Assembly (NCBI GenBank): GCA_009694025.1 | Contig: SHVZ01000032.1 | Span: forward strand, 1-35,039 | Length of the DNA: 35,039 nt | Source of the DNA: Alphaproteobacteria bacterium | Lineage (GTDB): Bacteria > Pseudomonadota > Alphaproteobacteria > SHVZ01 | Direction: 5' to 3' | Part shown: positions 8,460 through 16,058 of the stretch, piece by piece | Layout of the letters: each line of letters begins with the position of its first letter | How positions within the stretch are numbered: the stretch's first letter is position 1 | Notes under the pieces: generated by a model | Told to the model about the DNA's origin: nothing | The model's input: only the letters and a program-made list of their open reading frames with translations | Databases searched by the model: none | Position numbers and translations under genes: made by a program

Positions 8460-9938
8460 ATGCGCATCGCGACGATTCACATCGGGCAAGAGGCGAACGA
8501 CTTCAACCCGGTCCCGACCACCCTCGGCGACTTTGCCGCCTTCGGCATCTATGAGGGGCAAGAGATCCTCGAGCGCATGCGCGGGAAGGGGCAAGTCGGC
8601 GGCTGCGTCGATGCCGTGGCTGCGGCCGGCCTCGAGGTGGAATGGATTCCCGTCGTCTCGGCCTGGGCCATGGCCGGCGGGCGCATCACCACCGAAGCCC
8701 GGTTGTTCTTCGAGGAGAAGATCGGGACGGGTTTGAGGAGGGCCGGCCGCATCGACGCGCTGGCGCTACACCTGCACGGCGCCTGTGCGGCCGAGGGCGT
8801 GGACGATGTCGAGGGTGCACAGATCGCGCTTTGCCGGGCGGTCTTGGGACCCGACGTGCCGATCGTCCTCTCCCTCGATCACCATGCGAACATCACGCGC
8901 CAGATGGTCGAGCTCACGACCGCCATCGTCGGCCACCGCACCCAGCCCCATGACACCTACGACACCGGGCGGCTCGCGGGCGACATGCTGGTGCGCATTC
9001 TGCGCGGCGGCGTCAGACCGGCGATGGCATGGCGGAAGCTGCGCCTGGTCACCCATCAGGAGCAGTTCCTCACCAGCCAAGGGCCGATGAAGGCATGGTT
9101 CGACCAGGCCCGCACCATGGAGACGAACAATAGCGTGCTGCATGTCGGCAATTATCCGATGCAGCCCTGGCTCGACGTCGCCGAAGGCGGCTGGGCCACC
9201 ATCGTCGTCACCGACGGCGACCGGGCCTTGGCCGAACGCCTGGCCGATCGATCCGCCGACCTCGCCTGGTCGATGCGGGTGGAGTTCATGAAGAAGGACG
9301 CGGTTGCCATCGACGACGCCGTGCGCCGGGCCGATGCGGCCAGGACAGGCGTCGTCGTGCTGAGCGACACCGGCGACACGGTGTTCGGCGGCACGGCCGG
9401 CGACAGCAACCTGATCCTGGAGGCGATCCTTCGGCTCGGCATCAAGAGCCCCGCTCTGATTCCGCTGATCGAGCCGAAGACGGTGGCGACGCTGGTGGCC
9501 GCCGGCGAGGGCGCCGAGGTGACGTTGCCGTTAGGCGGCGGAAGCTCACCGAAATTCTTCACGCCGCTGACAGTCACCGGCCGCGTCCGCAAGATCGCCG
9601 ACGGGAGGGTCAAGGTTGCGGTGTTCCAGCAGCCGGAGTTCGACCAGGGGCAGACCGTCATCTTCGAGACCGGCCCGGTGACGATGATGATCAGCGAGCG
9701 GACCGGCGCGGCCGGCAATGTTCCCGACGTCTATCGCTGGTTCGGCATCGAGCCCCAGGACTTCAAGATGGCGGTGCTGAAGACCGCGTCGAACTTCCAG
9801 TTCTTCAAGCCGATCGCCTCCGAGGTCATCCGCGTCGACACGCGCGGCCCCGGCCAGTCCGACGTGGTCGGCCTCCCCTGGAGCCGCGTGCCCAGGCCGA
9901 TGTACCCGATGGAGGCGCCGACGAGCTGGCGGGGATGA
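8460..9938 (+). CDS. M81 family metallopeptidase, MlrC-like
   Basis: The 492-residue product belongs to peptidase family M81, named after MlrC, which degrades linearised microcystin. Family marks are the N-terminal MRIATIHIGQEANDFNP, LHLHGA (about 103-108), the metal-site segment LDHHAN (139-144), GHRTQPHDTYDTG (158-170) and the downstream SDTGDTVFGGTAGDSN. The start has a good ribosome site, AAGGAAAG, just upstream. Most M81 proteins have unknown substrates and often sit beside hydantoinase and peptide-transport genes. Here the context (hyuAB, two amide/ester hydrolases) fits breakdown of cyclic or modified peptides or amides. A decayed fragment of a second copy lies at 11281. Confidence 0.93.
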   Translation: MRIATIHIGQEANDFNPVPTTLGDFAAFGIYEGQEILERMRGKGQVGGCVDAVAAAGLEVEWIPVVSAWAMAGGRITTEARLFFEEKIGTGLRRAGRIDALALHLHGACAAEGVDDVEGAQIALCRAVLGPDVPIVLSLDHHANITRQMVELTTAIVGHRTQPHDTYDTGRLAGDMLVRILRGGVRPAMAWRKLRLVTHQEQFLTSQGPMKAWFDQARTMETNNSVLHVGNYPMQPWLDVAEGGWATIVVTDGDRALAERLADRSADLAWSMRVEFMKKDAVAIDDAVRRADAARTGVVVLSDTGDTVFGGTAGDSNLILEAILRLGIKSPALIPLIEPKTVATLVAAGEGAEVTLPLGGGSSPKFFTPLTVTGRVRKIADGRVKVAVFQQPEFDQGQTVIFETGPVTMMISERTGAAGNVPDVYRWFGIEPQDFKMAVLKTASNFQFFKPIASEVIRVDTRGPGQSDVVGLPWSRVPRPMYPMEAPTSWRG

Positions 9939-9950
9939 GGCGAGCCTACG

Positions 9951-10016
9951 TCAGCTTGCGCCGCGTCGCGCCTTGCGCCGAGGTTTCTTGGCAACGTCGC
10001 GACGCGCATCCGCGGC
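9951..10016 (-). other. In-frame basic tail beyond the toxin gene's UAG stop
   Basis: Directly after the TAG (10019-10017) ending the nucleotidyltransferase gene, the same frame stays open for 21 codons to a TGA at 9953-9951. It would encode AADARRDVAKKPRRKARRGA plus a final serine, a strongly basic tail. The frame then ends 12 bases from the stop of the convergent M81 gene. The simplest reading is that a sense codon such as CAG became TAG and shortened the protein. Stop read-through or chance are the alternatives. Confidence 0.45.
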
Positions 10017-10706
10017 CTACGGAGCGGCTACGGAAAGCGTGTCTCCGATCCTGTCGACTCGAGGAAGATCGCCGACGGCCGTCGATGCCGCGATCAGCCG
10101 CCTCCTCTCATCGTCCGACAGGGTGTCGAGGTCCCCCCCCTTGAAATACGTCATCGCCTTGAGGCTTTCACTCGGTTGGAACTGCGATCCATAGAACAAT
10201 CGCGCCGCCGCCAAACCCTTGTCGAGGCGCACACCGGCCTCCAGCATCGCGGCGATGTCCCGGTAGTCCTTGGCTTCGACGCGCTGAAGCATGACCTTGA
10301 GCTTCGTCGCCATCAGATCGTCCATCGAGGCGACCTGGAGCACGCCATCGTCCGTCATTTCCGGGAGACCGATGCGGCCGAAGCCGAGTCCTCCCAAGAA
10401 CGACAGCTTGACCGGTCTCTCCCCCGCCCGTTTGCCCACGTGTTCGACCTGGATCAGCACGGTCAGCGTGTCGCTGGTTTGCTGGACGACGATGCCCTTC
10501 TGCAAAAAGGGCAGGGCGGCGTAGATCGCCGCCACATCGAGCGGACGATCCGTGAAGAAGTCGAAGTCGAGGGACTGGCGATGGCCGAGGCGAAGCGCGA
10601 TCGCCGTCCCGCCATACAGGACCATCCCGAGGGCCGTCGCCGGCCGCAGCCGAGGCCACAGCGCCCGCTGGGATTCAGGAAGAATGTCGAGGCGTGGCGC
10701 GAACAT
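10017..10706 (-). CDS. AbiEii/AbiGii-type nucleotidyltransferase toxin
   Basis: The 229-residue protein carries the nucleotidyltransferase signature of the AbiEii/AbiGii family: LYGGTAIAL (30-38), then GHRQSLDFDFF (41-51) with the catalytic acidic pair Asp47 and Asp49. Family members are toxins of abortive-infection or toxin-antitoxin pairs that transfer nucleotides to RNA or other targets. The C-terminal half (helical, rich in Leu and Asp) fits the family. The gene lies 6 bases behind its partner at 10713-11180 and is presumably cotranscribed. An in-frame basic extension follows its stop codon. No nuclease or export signal is seen. Confidence 0.88.
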   Translation of the reverse strand: MFAPRLDILPESQRALWPRLRPATALGMVLYGGTAIALRLGHRQSLDFDFFTDRPLDVAAIYAALPFLQKGIVVQQTSDTLTVLIQVEHVGKRAGERPVKLSFLGGLGFGRIGLPEMTDDGVLQVASMDDLMATKLKVMLQRVEAKDYRDIAAMLEAGVRLDKGLAAARLFYGSQFQPSESLKAMTYFKGGDLDTLSDDERRRLIAASTAVGDLPRVDRIGDTLSVAAP

Positions 10707-10712
10707 CGGGCG

Positions 10713-11180
10713 CTAGGACGTCCGGCGGACCGGGGGCGCCGGAACCTCGCCGGCGGTGGCCAGGCCCAGACGATAGTTCCAGTAGGTCCAGGATCTCGGG
10801 GTCAACCGACCGGCTTCGGATGATGCGAGCGCGTGGACGAGGAAGGCGTTGCCGGCGAGACGGACGAGACGCTGGACGTCCTCGTAGTCGCCGATGTCCA
10901 TGACCTGGAGCGCGACGCGCTCCGGCGACGCCGCCCCTTCCGAGGGTTCCTTCCACCAGAGATACTTCTCGGCGAGTCCCTCGAAGAAGGGGCCGAGAGC
11001 CGCAACCCGCGCAACCGGATCGTCGGCAGTCGGCGCCGATCCTCGGAGGTACGCGGCATAGGTTTTGAGCTCGGGCGCTCGCCCCGCCGGCACGAAGACT
11101 TCGACGCGCTTCCAGTCGCGATCGAGAGCCAGCTTCTTTCGATAACGCGCGACACGCCGGGTGATCGTTCGGTCTTTCAT
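10713..11180 (-). CDS. Probable antitoxin with ribbon-helix-helix-like N-terminus
   Basis: This 155-residue protein is first in the operon with the AbiEii-type toxin. Residues about 8-48 (ARYRKKLALDRDWKRVEVFV and PAGRAPELKTYAAYL) resemble the ribbon-helix-helix region of MazE-like antitoxins, with the RVEVFVP strand and a following helix. Residues 50-155 form a helical region I do not recognise, which could bind the toxin. The usual AbiEi partner instead has a winged-helix N-terminus, so the pairing is unusual. The only good start is the ATG at 11180, just downstream of two operator-like repeats. Antitoxin function is inferred from position, the fold-like N-terminus and those repeats. Confidence 0.65.
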   Translation of the reverse strand: MKDRTITRRVARYRKKLALDRDWKRVEVFVPAGRAPELKTYAAYLRGSAPTADDPVARVAALGPFFEGLAEKYLWWKEPSEGAASPERVALQVMDIGDYEDVQRLVRLAGNAFLVHALASSEAGRLTPRSWTYWNYRLGLATAGEVPAPPVRRTS

Positions 11181-11185
11181 GATCC

Positions 11186-11237
11186 GTATACCGGAATACG
11201 TCAGAAATTATGTAGGTCGTATTCCGGCATACGTCAA
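11186..11237 (-). promoter_or_regulatory. Promoter of the toxin-antitoxin operon with two near-palindromic operators
   Basis: On the minus strand a -35 box TTGACG (11237-11232) is followed after 17 bases by TACATAAT (11214-11207), a good sigma-70 arrangement. Two 14-base near-palindromes of the form GTATnCCGGnATAC lie at 11219-11232, inside the spacer, and at 11186-11199, between the -10 box and the start codon. Their starts are 33 bases apart, about three helical turns. Each is followed by GTCA on the plus strand. Repressor binding here would block initiation, as expected for autoregulation by the antitoxin. Confidence 0.65.
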
Positions 11238-11280
11238 GACCGTGGGGCTCGAAGGCCCTGGCGCGCCGCGATGACGCGTC

Positions 11281-11353
11281 GTGCCGAGCGACACCGGCCG
11301 CGTGGGCGAGATCGCCGACGGACGGGGCAAGGTTCCGGTGTTCCAGCGGGCGG
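11281..11353 (+). pseudogene. Remnant of a second MlrC-like (M81) gene with internal deletion
   Basis: The short frame starting VPSDTGRVGEIADGRGKVPV matches two separate parts of the intact M81 gene. Bases 11281-11298 match 9357-9374 at 17 of 18 positions. Bases 11292-11353 match 9575-9636 at about 52 of 61 positions by hand alignment. The two parts meet at CACCGGC, present at both sites in the intact gene 207 bases apart. So the remnant is a copy from which about 69 codons were lost at a short repeat. Flanking sequence to about 11431 is not clearly recognisable. It is not expected to be functional. Confidence 0.65.
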
Positions 11354-11431
11354 ACGACCGGTTTCGCGCTGGAAGCGCTTCACGCCGGGGCATAGCTCCG
11401 GAAATGGCCGCGCATGTCTGCCGCTGGCCGC

Positions 11432-12325
11432 TCAACGTCTGGTGGCCGCGCGGGCTTCAAGGCGCACGAGGCGGACGCCGGCGAGCGCGAGGATGAGGCC
11501 GCCGAGGACCGTTCCCCAGTCGGGCGTCTCGCCGAAGATCATGAAGCCGAACGCCACCGACCACAGCAGCGAGGCATAGCCGAAGGGCGCGATGGTCGAG
11601 GCGGGCGCGTAGGACAGCGCCTTTATCAGCATGAAGTGGCCGAGCCCGGCGAGGATGCCGTGCACGAACAGGAGACCGGCTTCGAGCGGGGACGGCGTCG
11701 CGGCCCAGAAGAAGGGCACCACGAGGCTCGGCGCCAGGCAGCCGACCAGCGAGGTGTAGAACAGGCTCGGCAGCGCCGCGTCGATGCCGGCGGTGTAGCG
11801 GGTCAAGACCTGGTATCCCGCATAGGTCACGGCACAGAGCAGCGGGAAGATCATGGCGGGCTCGATCGAGCCGAAGCCGGGCCGGATGACGACCACGACG
11901 CCGGCGAATCCCGCGAGGATGGTCGAGGCCCGGGCGAGGCCGATATTTTCGCCGAGCGCGAAGGCCGAGAGCGCCGCCACCAGCAGCGGCGAGACGAAGG
12001 TCAGAACGTTCGCCGTGGCGAAGGGCAAGAGGCTGAGGCTCATGACGAACAGCATCGAGGAAGCCAGCAGCGCCAGCCCTCGGCCGAGCTGGATCAGCGG
12101 GATCTGCGTCCCCGCCACCCGGCGCACTCCCAGATACGGCATCAGCGCCAGGAACAGGATCGTCTGCGAGGTGTAGCGGATCCAGATCAGCTGCGGCGGC
12201 GCGTACCACTCGCACATCCACTTGGTGAAGGCGTCGAGCCCGTTGGCGAGCGCCGTATACGCCACCATCAGCGCGATGCCGAGCAGCGGCCGGTGGGCCT
12301 GCACGGAACGGCTTCGCACTGCCAT
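11432..12325 (-). CDS. EamA/DMT-superfamily transporter
   Basis: The 297-residue protein has about ten hydrophobic segments in two homologous halves, each an EamA domain. This is the pattern of drug/metabolite transporters that export amino acids, nucleosides or small metabolites across the inner membrane. Sequences such as GRGLALLASSMLFVMSLSLL (first half) and FGYASLLWSVAFGFMIFGE (second half) are typical. An earlier ATG at 12355 lies within the preceding gene, so the ATG at 12325, five bases after that gene's stop, is preferred. It is the last gene of the RraA - amidohydrolase - EamA operon. Substrate unknown. Confidence 0.9.
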   Translation of the reverse strand: MAVRSRSVQAHRPLLGIALMVAYTALANGLDAFTKWMCEWYAPPQLIWIRYTSQTILFLALMPYLGVRRVAGTQIPLIQLGRGLALLASSMLFVMSLSLLPFATANVLTFVSPLLVAALSAFALGENIGLARASTILAGFAGVVVVIRPGFGSIEPAMIFPLLCAVTYAGYQVLTRYTAGIDAALPSLFYTSLVGCLAPSLVVPFFWAATPSPLEAGLLFVHGILAGLGHFMLIKALSYAPASTIAPFGYASLLWSVAFGFMIFGETPDWGTVLGGLILALAGVRLVRLEARAATRR

Positions 12326-12330
12326 TTCGG

Positions 12331-13191
12331 CTATGTCTTCAGGCCGCCATGCCACCAGTGCTCGAACGGGTTCGAGTGGAGGATGCTATCGATCGTCTCC
12401 TGCGTGACGCGCGGCAGCTTCGTGCCCTCGACCTGGCGGTTGATCGTCTTCAGGCCCTCGATGGAAGCGCCGACCGTGGTGAAGGGGAAGTCGGTACCCC
12501 AGAAGACCTTGCCGCGATTGTGGATGGTGTATTCCTGGGCGCAGATCAGGATGTTGTAGAACTGCCACGGGCGGTAGTGCAGCGCCGAGACCTCGCAATA
12601 GACGTTCGGCTGCTTGCGGGCGACGACGATGCACTCCTCGTACCAGGGGTGGCCCATATGGGCCATGATCATCTTGAGCTCCGGGTACCTGAGCGCGACG
12701 GTGTCGACGTTGAGCGGCCGGCCCTCGTCGATCGGCGCGTTCCGCCCGAAGGTCGTGCCCATGTGCATGGTCAGCGGCAGATTGTTCTTCTGCAGGTAGG
12801 CGTAGATCGGCTCCATGCGCGAGTCGAGCAACGACACGCCGTTGTAGATCGGCCCGAACTTGACGCCCTTCAGCTTCAAATCCTCGATCGCGTGGACCAA
12901 GAGGTCCATGCAGTCGGGCATGCGCGGATCGATGCAGGCGAAGCCGACGAACTTGTCCGGGTATTTCGCGACGGCGCGGGCCGTCACCTCGTCGTTGCCG
13001 TCGACGCCTGCCGAATCCTTGTAGCGGAGCGAGAAGACGATCGCCTTGTCGACCTCCTTCATCGCCGCATAGACGGTGTCGGCATCGGACTTGAGCTTGA
13101 AGCCGCCGGGAACGGCGTTGGTCGCGCCGGCCCCGAACAGCGGCAGGATCATGTCGTCGTCGTAGACGTTGACGTGGCAGTCGACGATCAT
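12331..13191 (-). CDS. Amidohydrolase family protein (Amidohydro_2 type)
   Basis: The 286-residue protein has the metal-dependent TIM-barrel pattern of the Amidohydro_2 group, which includes 2-pyrone-4,6-dicarboxylate hydrolase and aromatic acid decarboxylases. Likely metal and active-site residues are His6 in VDCHVN (the second His of the usual HxH is Asn8), His143 in MHMGT, His178 in AHMGHPW and Asp234 in WGTDFPF. The length is close to the short members of the family. It starts two bases after the RraA-like gene's stop and is followed closely by an EamA transporter. Hydrolysis or decarboxylation of a cyclic or aromatic acid intermediate is plausible but not shown. Confidence 0.9.
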   Translation of the reverse strand: MIVDCHVNVYDDDMILPLFGAGATNAVPGGFKLKSDADTVYAAMKEVDKAIVFSLRYKDSAGVDGNDEVTARAVAKYPDKFVGFACIDPRMPDCMDLLVHAIEDLKLKGVKFGPIYNGVSLLDSRMEPIYAYLQKNNLPLTMHMGTTFGRNAPIDEGRPLNVDTVALRYPELKMIMAHMGHPWYEECIVVARKQPNVYCEVSALHYRPWQFYNILICAQEYTIHNRGKVFWGTDFPFTTVGASIEGLKTINRQVEGTKLPRVTQETIDSILHSNPFEHWWHGGLKT

Positions 13192-13193
13192 CG

Positions 13194-13853
13194 TCAGAGG
13201 ATCCCGTACTTGGCGAAGACCGAACCCAGGGACTGACCGGCCTGGAGGTCACGGAGCGTGTTCTTCTCGCCCGAGATCTTCTTGAAGGCCAGCTTCAGCA
13301 CCTCGTCCTCTTTCGCCTTCGGGATCACGACGATGCCGTCGGCGTCGCCGAAGACGAGGTCGCCCGGGCTGACGGCGACGCCGGCGCATTCGATCGGCAC
13401 GTCGAGCGCCTTGACCGTGCCGCGGCCCTTGGAGTCGAGCGGCGCGATGCCGCCGTGGAAGACCGGGAACTTCATCGCGCGGATCGCCTTGATGTCGCGG
13501 ACGCACCCGTCCATCACCGCCCCGGCGGCGCCTCGGTATTTGGAGGCGGTCGAGAGCAGCTCGCCCCACGGGGCGACGCGGCCGGTCAAGCCGCAGGCGA
13601 AGACCGGGATCTCGCCCGGCTTCAGGCTGTCGATCAGCGCGATCTCCATCTCGTAGGGGTTCTCGCCGGGCGTCTCGGCGTAGACGTCCATGTAGAGAGC
13701 GGTTCGCGCGCGGCCGACCATCACCAGGCTCTCGTCGAGCGGGCGGATGCGCGGCGGGAACGCCTGGCGCCAGATCCCCGCCTGATCCAGGCAGTCGGAG
13801 ATGACGGCGCAGAAGAGCTTTTCGGCCAGACCGGCCAGGGAATGTGACGGCAT
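13194..13853 (-). CDS. RraA family protein (HMG/CHA aldolase-like)
   Basis: The 219-residue protein matches the RraA/dimethylmenaquinone methyltransferase-like family. Its best known catalytic members are 4-hydroxy-4-methyl-2-oxoglutarate aldolases and oxaloacetate decarboxylases. The conserved active-site region is WGELLSTASKYRGAAG (about 96-111) followed by DGCVRD (115-120), whose Arg119-Asp120 pair binds substrate and metal in the aldolases. This favours an enzyme over the RNase E regulator RraA. It heads a leftward operon with the amidohydrolase, a pairing known from aromatic ring-cleavage pathways. GGGAG lies about 13 bases before the ATG, a weakly placed ribosome site. Confidence 0.9.
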   Translation of the reverse strand: MPSHSLAGLAEKLFCAVISDCLDQAGIWRQAFPPRIRPLDESLVMVGRARTALYMDVYAETPGENPYEMEIALIDSLKPGEIPVFACGLTGRVAPWGELLSTASKYRGAAGAVMDGCVRDIKAIRAMKFPVFHGGIAPLDSKGRGTVKALDVPIECAGVAVSPGDLVFGDADGIVVIPKAKEDEVLKLAFKKISGEKNTLRDLQAGQSLGSVFAKYGIL

Positions 13854-14073
13854 GGACGCGAAACTCCCGAGTGAAAGGCCAAATGTCTTTTGTCTCTAAC
13901 GATATAGGTGCCCCGCTGTCGAGGCGACCCGTCGGCGGATGAAACCACCGTCTCGCGGCCAAAAAACGGGCGTAGACGGGGCCGCTGGACGACATCGGAG
14001 CTACGGTCTTATCTGTGTCATCCGTTCGTCATACTGTTCTTCCCCTTCCTCGTGCCGTCCCAGGGAGCTGGCC

Positions 14074-15048
14074 ATGAAGCGTCGTCTCTTCCTCAGCGCC
14101 GCCGCCACCGCGTTCCTCCTGGCGACCGTGCCCGCCTTCGCCCAGAGCGGCCGGGTCGTCGTCTACAACGCCGGCGGTCCCGAGCTCTTCAAGCCGCTTT
14201 CCGAGACCTTCGCGCACCACTATCCGCAGGTGAAGATCGACGTGATCAACGCCGGCGTCGGCGAGCTCTTCACCCGCATCCGCGCCGAGCGGGCGAATCC
14301 GCGCGGCGACCTGCTGCTCGGCGCCAGCGGCGAGGCCTTCGTCGGCAACACCGAGCTGTTCCAACCCTACAAGGCGAAAGAGCACGACGCCTTCGATCCG
14401 AAGGTGGTCGGCCCCGACAACACCTTCTACGGCTTCTCCATGCCGCTGCAAGCGCTGATCGTGAACACCAAGCTGATGCCGCTCGACCAGGCGCCGAAGA
14501 GCTGGAAGGACCTGGGCGAGCCCCGCTACAGGGGCAAGATCATCATGTCGAACCCATCGCTGTCGGGCTCGGCCTACGGCCAGATCGCCCAGATCCTGCA
14601 GCTTCACGGCTGGGACCTGATGCAGAAGGTGGTCACCAACGCGACCTTCGTCGCCCAGTCGGCGGTGGTCTACCAGAACGTCGCCAAGGGCGAGTACGCG
14701 ATCGGCCTCACCGGCGATTCCAACATCGTCACCATGGCGCAGCAGGGCTATCCGGTCGCCGCGGTCTATCCGTCGGAGGGAACGGCGCTCCGCTTCGATG
14801 CCAGCGGCATCGTCAAGGGCGGGCCGAATCCCGACAACGCCAAGCTCTTCCTCGACTTCGTCAACTCGAAGGAAGCGCATGCGATCATCGTCAAGACCAG
14901 CCGCCGGTCGGTGCGCACCGACGCCCCGGCGCCATCGGGGCAGATCCCAACCGCGCAGATCAAGACCTTCGCCTATGACGACGCCGCGGCGGCGCGCGAC
15001 CGCAAGGCCAACCTCGAGAAGTTCGACGACCTCCTGAGCCGGAAGTGA
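14074..15048 (+). CDS. ABC transporter periplasmic substrate-binding protein (family 1)
   Basis: The 324-residue product begins with a signal peptide (MKRRLFLSAAATAFLLATVP, then AFA before cleavage at Gln) and continues as a family 1 extracellular binding protein, starting GRVVVYNAGGPELFKPL. It resembles iron(III), thiamine or 2-aminoethylphosphonate binding proteins. The open frame begins at 13939, but the ATG at 14074 gives a complete signal peptide and has AGGGAG eight bases upstream. Its stop overlaps the GTG of the phosphatase gene (GTGA), so the operon is translationally coupled. Ligand cannot be assigned. It should deliver substrate to the permease at 16055. Confidence 0.92.
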   Translation: MKRRLFLSAAATAFLLATVPAFAQSGRVVVYNAGGPELFKPLSETFAHHYPQVKIDVINAGVGELFTRIRAERANPRGDLLLGASGEAFVGNTELFQPYKAKEHDAFDPKVVGPDNTFYGFSMPLQALIVNTKLMPLDQAPKSWKDLGEPRYRGKIIMSNPSLSGSAYGQIAQILQLHGWDLMQKVVTNATFVAQSAVVYQNVAKGEYAIGLTGDSNIVTMAQQGYPVAAVYPSEGTALRFDASGIVKGGPNPDNAKLFLDFVNSKEAHAIIVKTSRRSVRTDAPAPSGQIPTAQIKTFAYDDAAAARDRKANLEKFDDLLSRK

Positions 15049-16058
15049 CGCGCATCGAGGCCCTTACCGAAGCCAAGGACCCGGCGAGGCCGGAGACCAA
15101 CGAGGATCGTATCGTCATCCTTCCCGGCCGCGCCTATGCGGTGATCGACGGCGCCACCGACAAGAGCGGGAAGCGCTGGGACGGGCTCACCGGCGGCCAG
15201 ATTGCCGCGGCGACGGTCGCCGAAACGGTCACCGCCCTCGCCGTCTCCGGCGAGCCCGCGCCGAGCGGCCGCGAGCTGGTCGGTCGCATCGCCGGGGCGA
15301 TCCGCGCCCACTATGTCCGGCTCGGCATCGAGGCCGAGGCAGAGGCCGATCCGCTGGGGCGCTTCAGCGCCACCCTGGCGCTCGCTCTTGCGGTGCCCGG
15401 CGGCTGGCGGCTTTACCGGATCGGCGACAGCGGCATCCGCCTGAACGGCACCGATACGCTGATCGAGGAGAGCGCGCTCGATCCGGTCTACAGCCTGTTC
15501 CGGGCGGCGCTCTGGCGGCGTTTCGTCGCCTTGGGCCTGCCGGTCGACGAGGTCGATCGCCGGTCTCGCCTCCGGCTGGTCGAAGGCGCCACCCACCCCT
15601 CGGAAGATGCCGCCCTTGCAGCAGAGGCGCGCGACGAGGCCATCGAGCGGGTAGTGGCCCGTAGTCCCTTCCTCGACGCCGGAGAGATCCGGCAGATCCT
15701 GGACCGCGGCCTCACCCGCCAATCGGACTATCGCGGCGACGACGGCCACATCTATCGAGGCCGCGAGCATCCCCTCGGGTACGGCCCGCTCGACGGCTGG
15801 CCGATCCCCGACCGGTTCATCCATGTCGACAACCGGACGGCGGAGGCCGTCCGGACCGTCGAGCTGTTCACCGACGGCTACTACGGCATCGCCTCGGCAC
15901 CGCGTGTCGCCGACTGGGAGGACTGGCTGGAAGCGGTCCAGCGCGAGGACCCGCACCGCGTCGGCCGCTTCGCCAGCACCAAGGGCTCGGCTCCCGGCCG
16001 CAATGCCGACGACCGTAGCGTCGTCATCGTCGACCTCGGCCCGGGAGGCCGGCGATGA
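15045..16058 (+). CDS. PP2C-family protein phosphatase-like protein
   Basis: The 337-residue product shows PP2C metal-site motifs in order: ETNEDR (17-22), VIDGATD (33-39, Asp35-Gly36), FSATLALAL then RIGDSGIRL (125-133), ELFTDGYYG (273-281, Asp277) and NADDRSVVIVD (320-330, Asp322/Asp323). PP2C enzymes remove phosphate from Ser/Thr using two metal ions held by these Asp residues. It is cytoplasmic, with no signal or membrane segment. Start is GTG overlapping the binding-protein stop; its own stop overlaps the permease ATG (ATGA). A phosphatase locked inside an ABC importer operon is unusual. It could act on a transporter component or on a phosphorylated small molecule. Confidence 0.85.
   Translation: MTRIEALTEAKDPARPETNEDRIVILPGRAYAVIDGATDKSGKRWDGLTGGQIAAATVAETVTALAVSGEPAPSGRELVGRIAGAIRAHYVRLGIEAEAEADPLGRFSATLALALAVPGGWRLYRIGDSGIRLNGTDTLIEESALDPVYSLFRAALWRRFVALGLPVDEVDRRSRLRLVEGATHPSEDAALAAEARDEAIERVVARSPFLDAGEIRQILDRGLTRQSDYRGDDGHIYRGREHPLGYGPLDGWPIPDRFIHVDNRTAEAVRTVELFTDGYYGIASAPRVADWEDWLEAVQREDPHRVGRFASTKGSAPGRNADDRSVVIVDLGPGGRR

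Noticed and set aside
13884-13895. Repeated TGTCT upstream of the RraA-like gene as a possible operator
   Set aside because: Five-base repeats seven bases apart are too short to support a regulatory claim.
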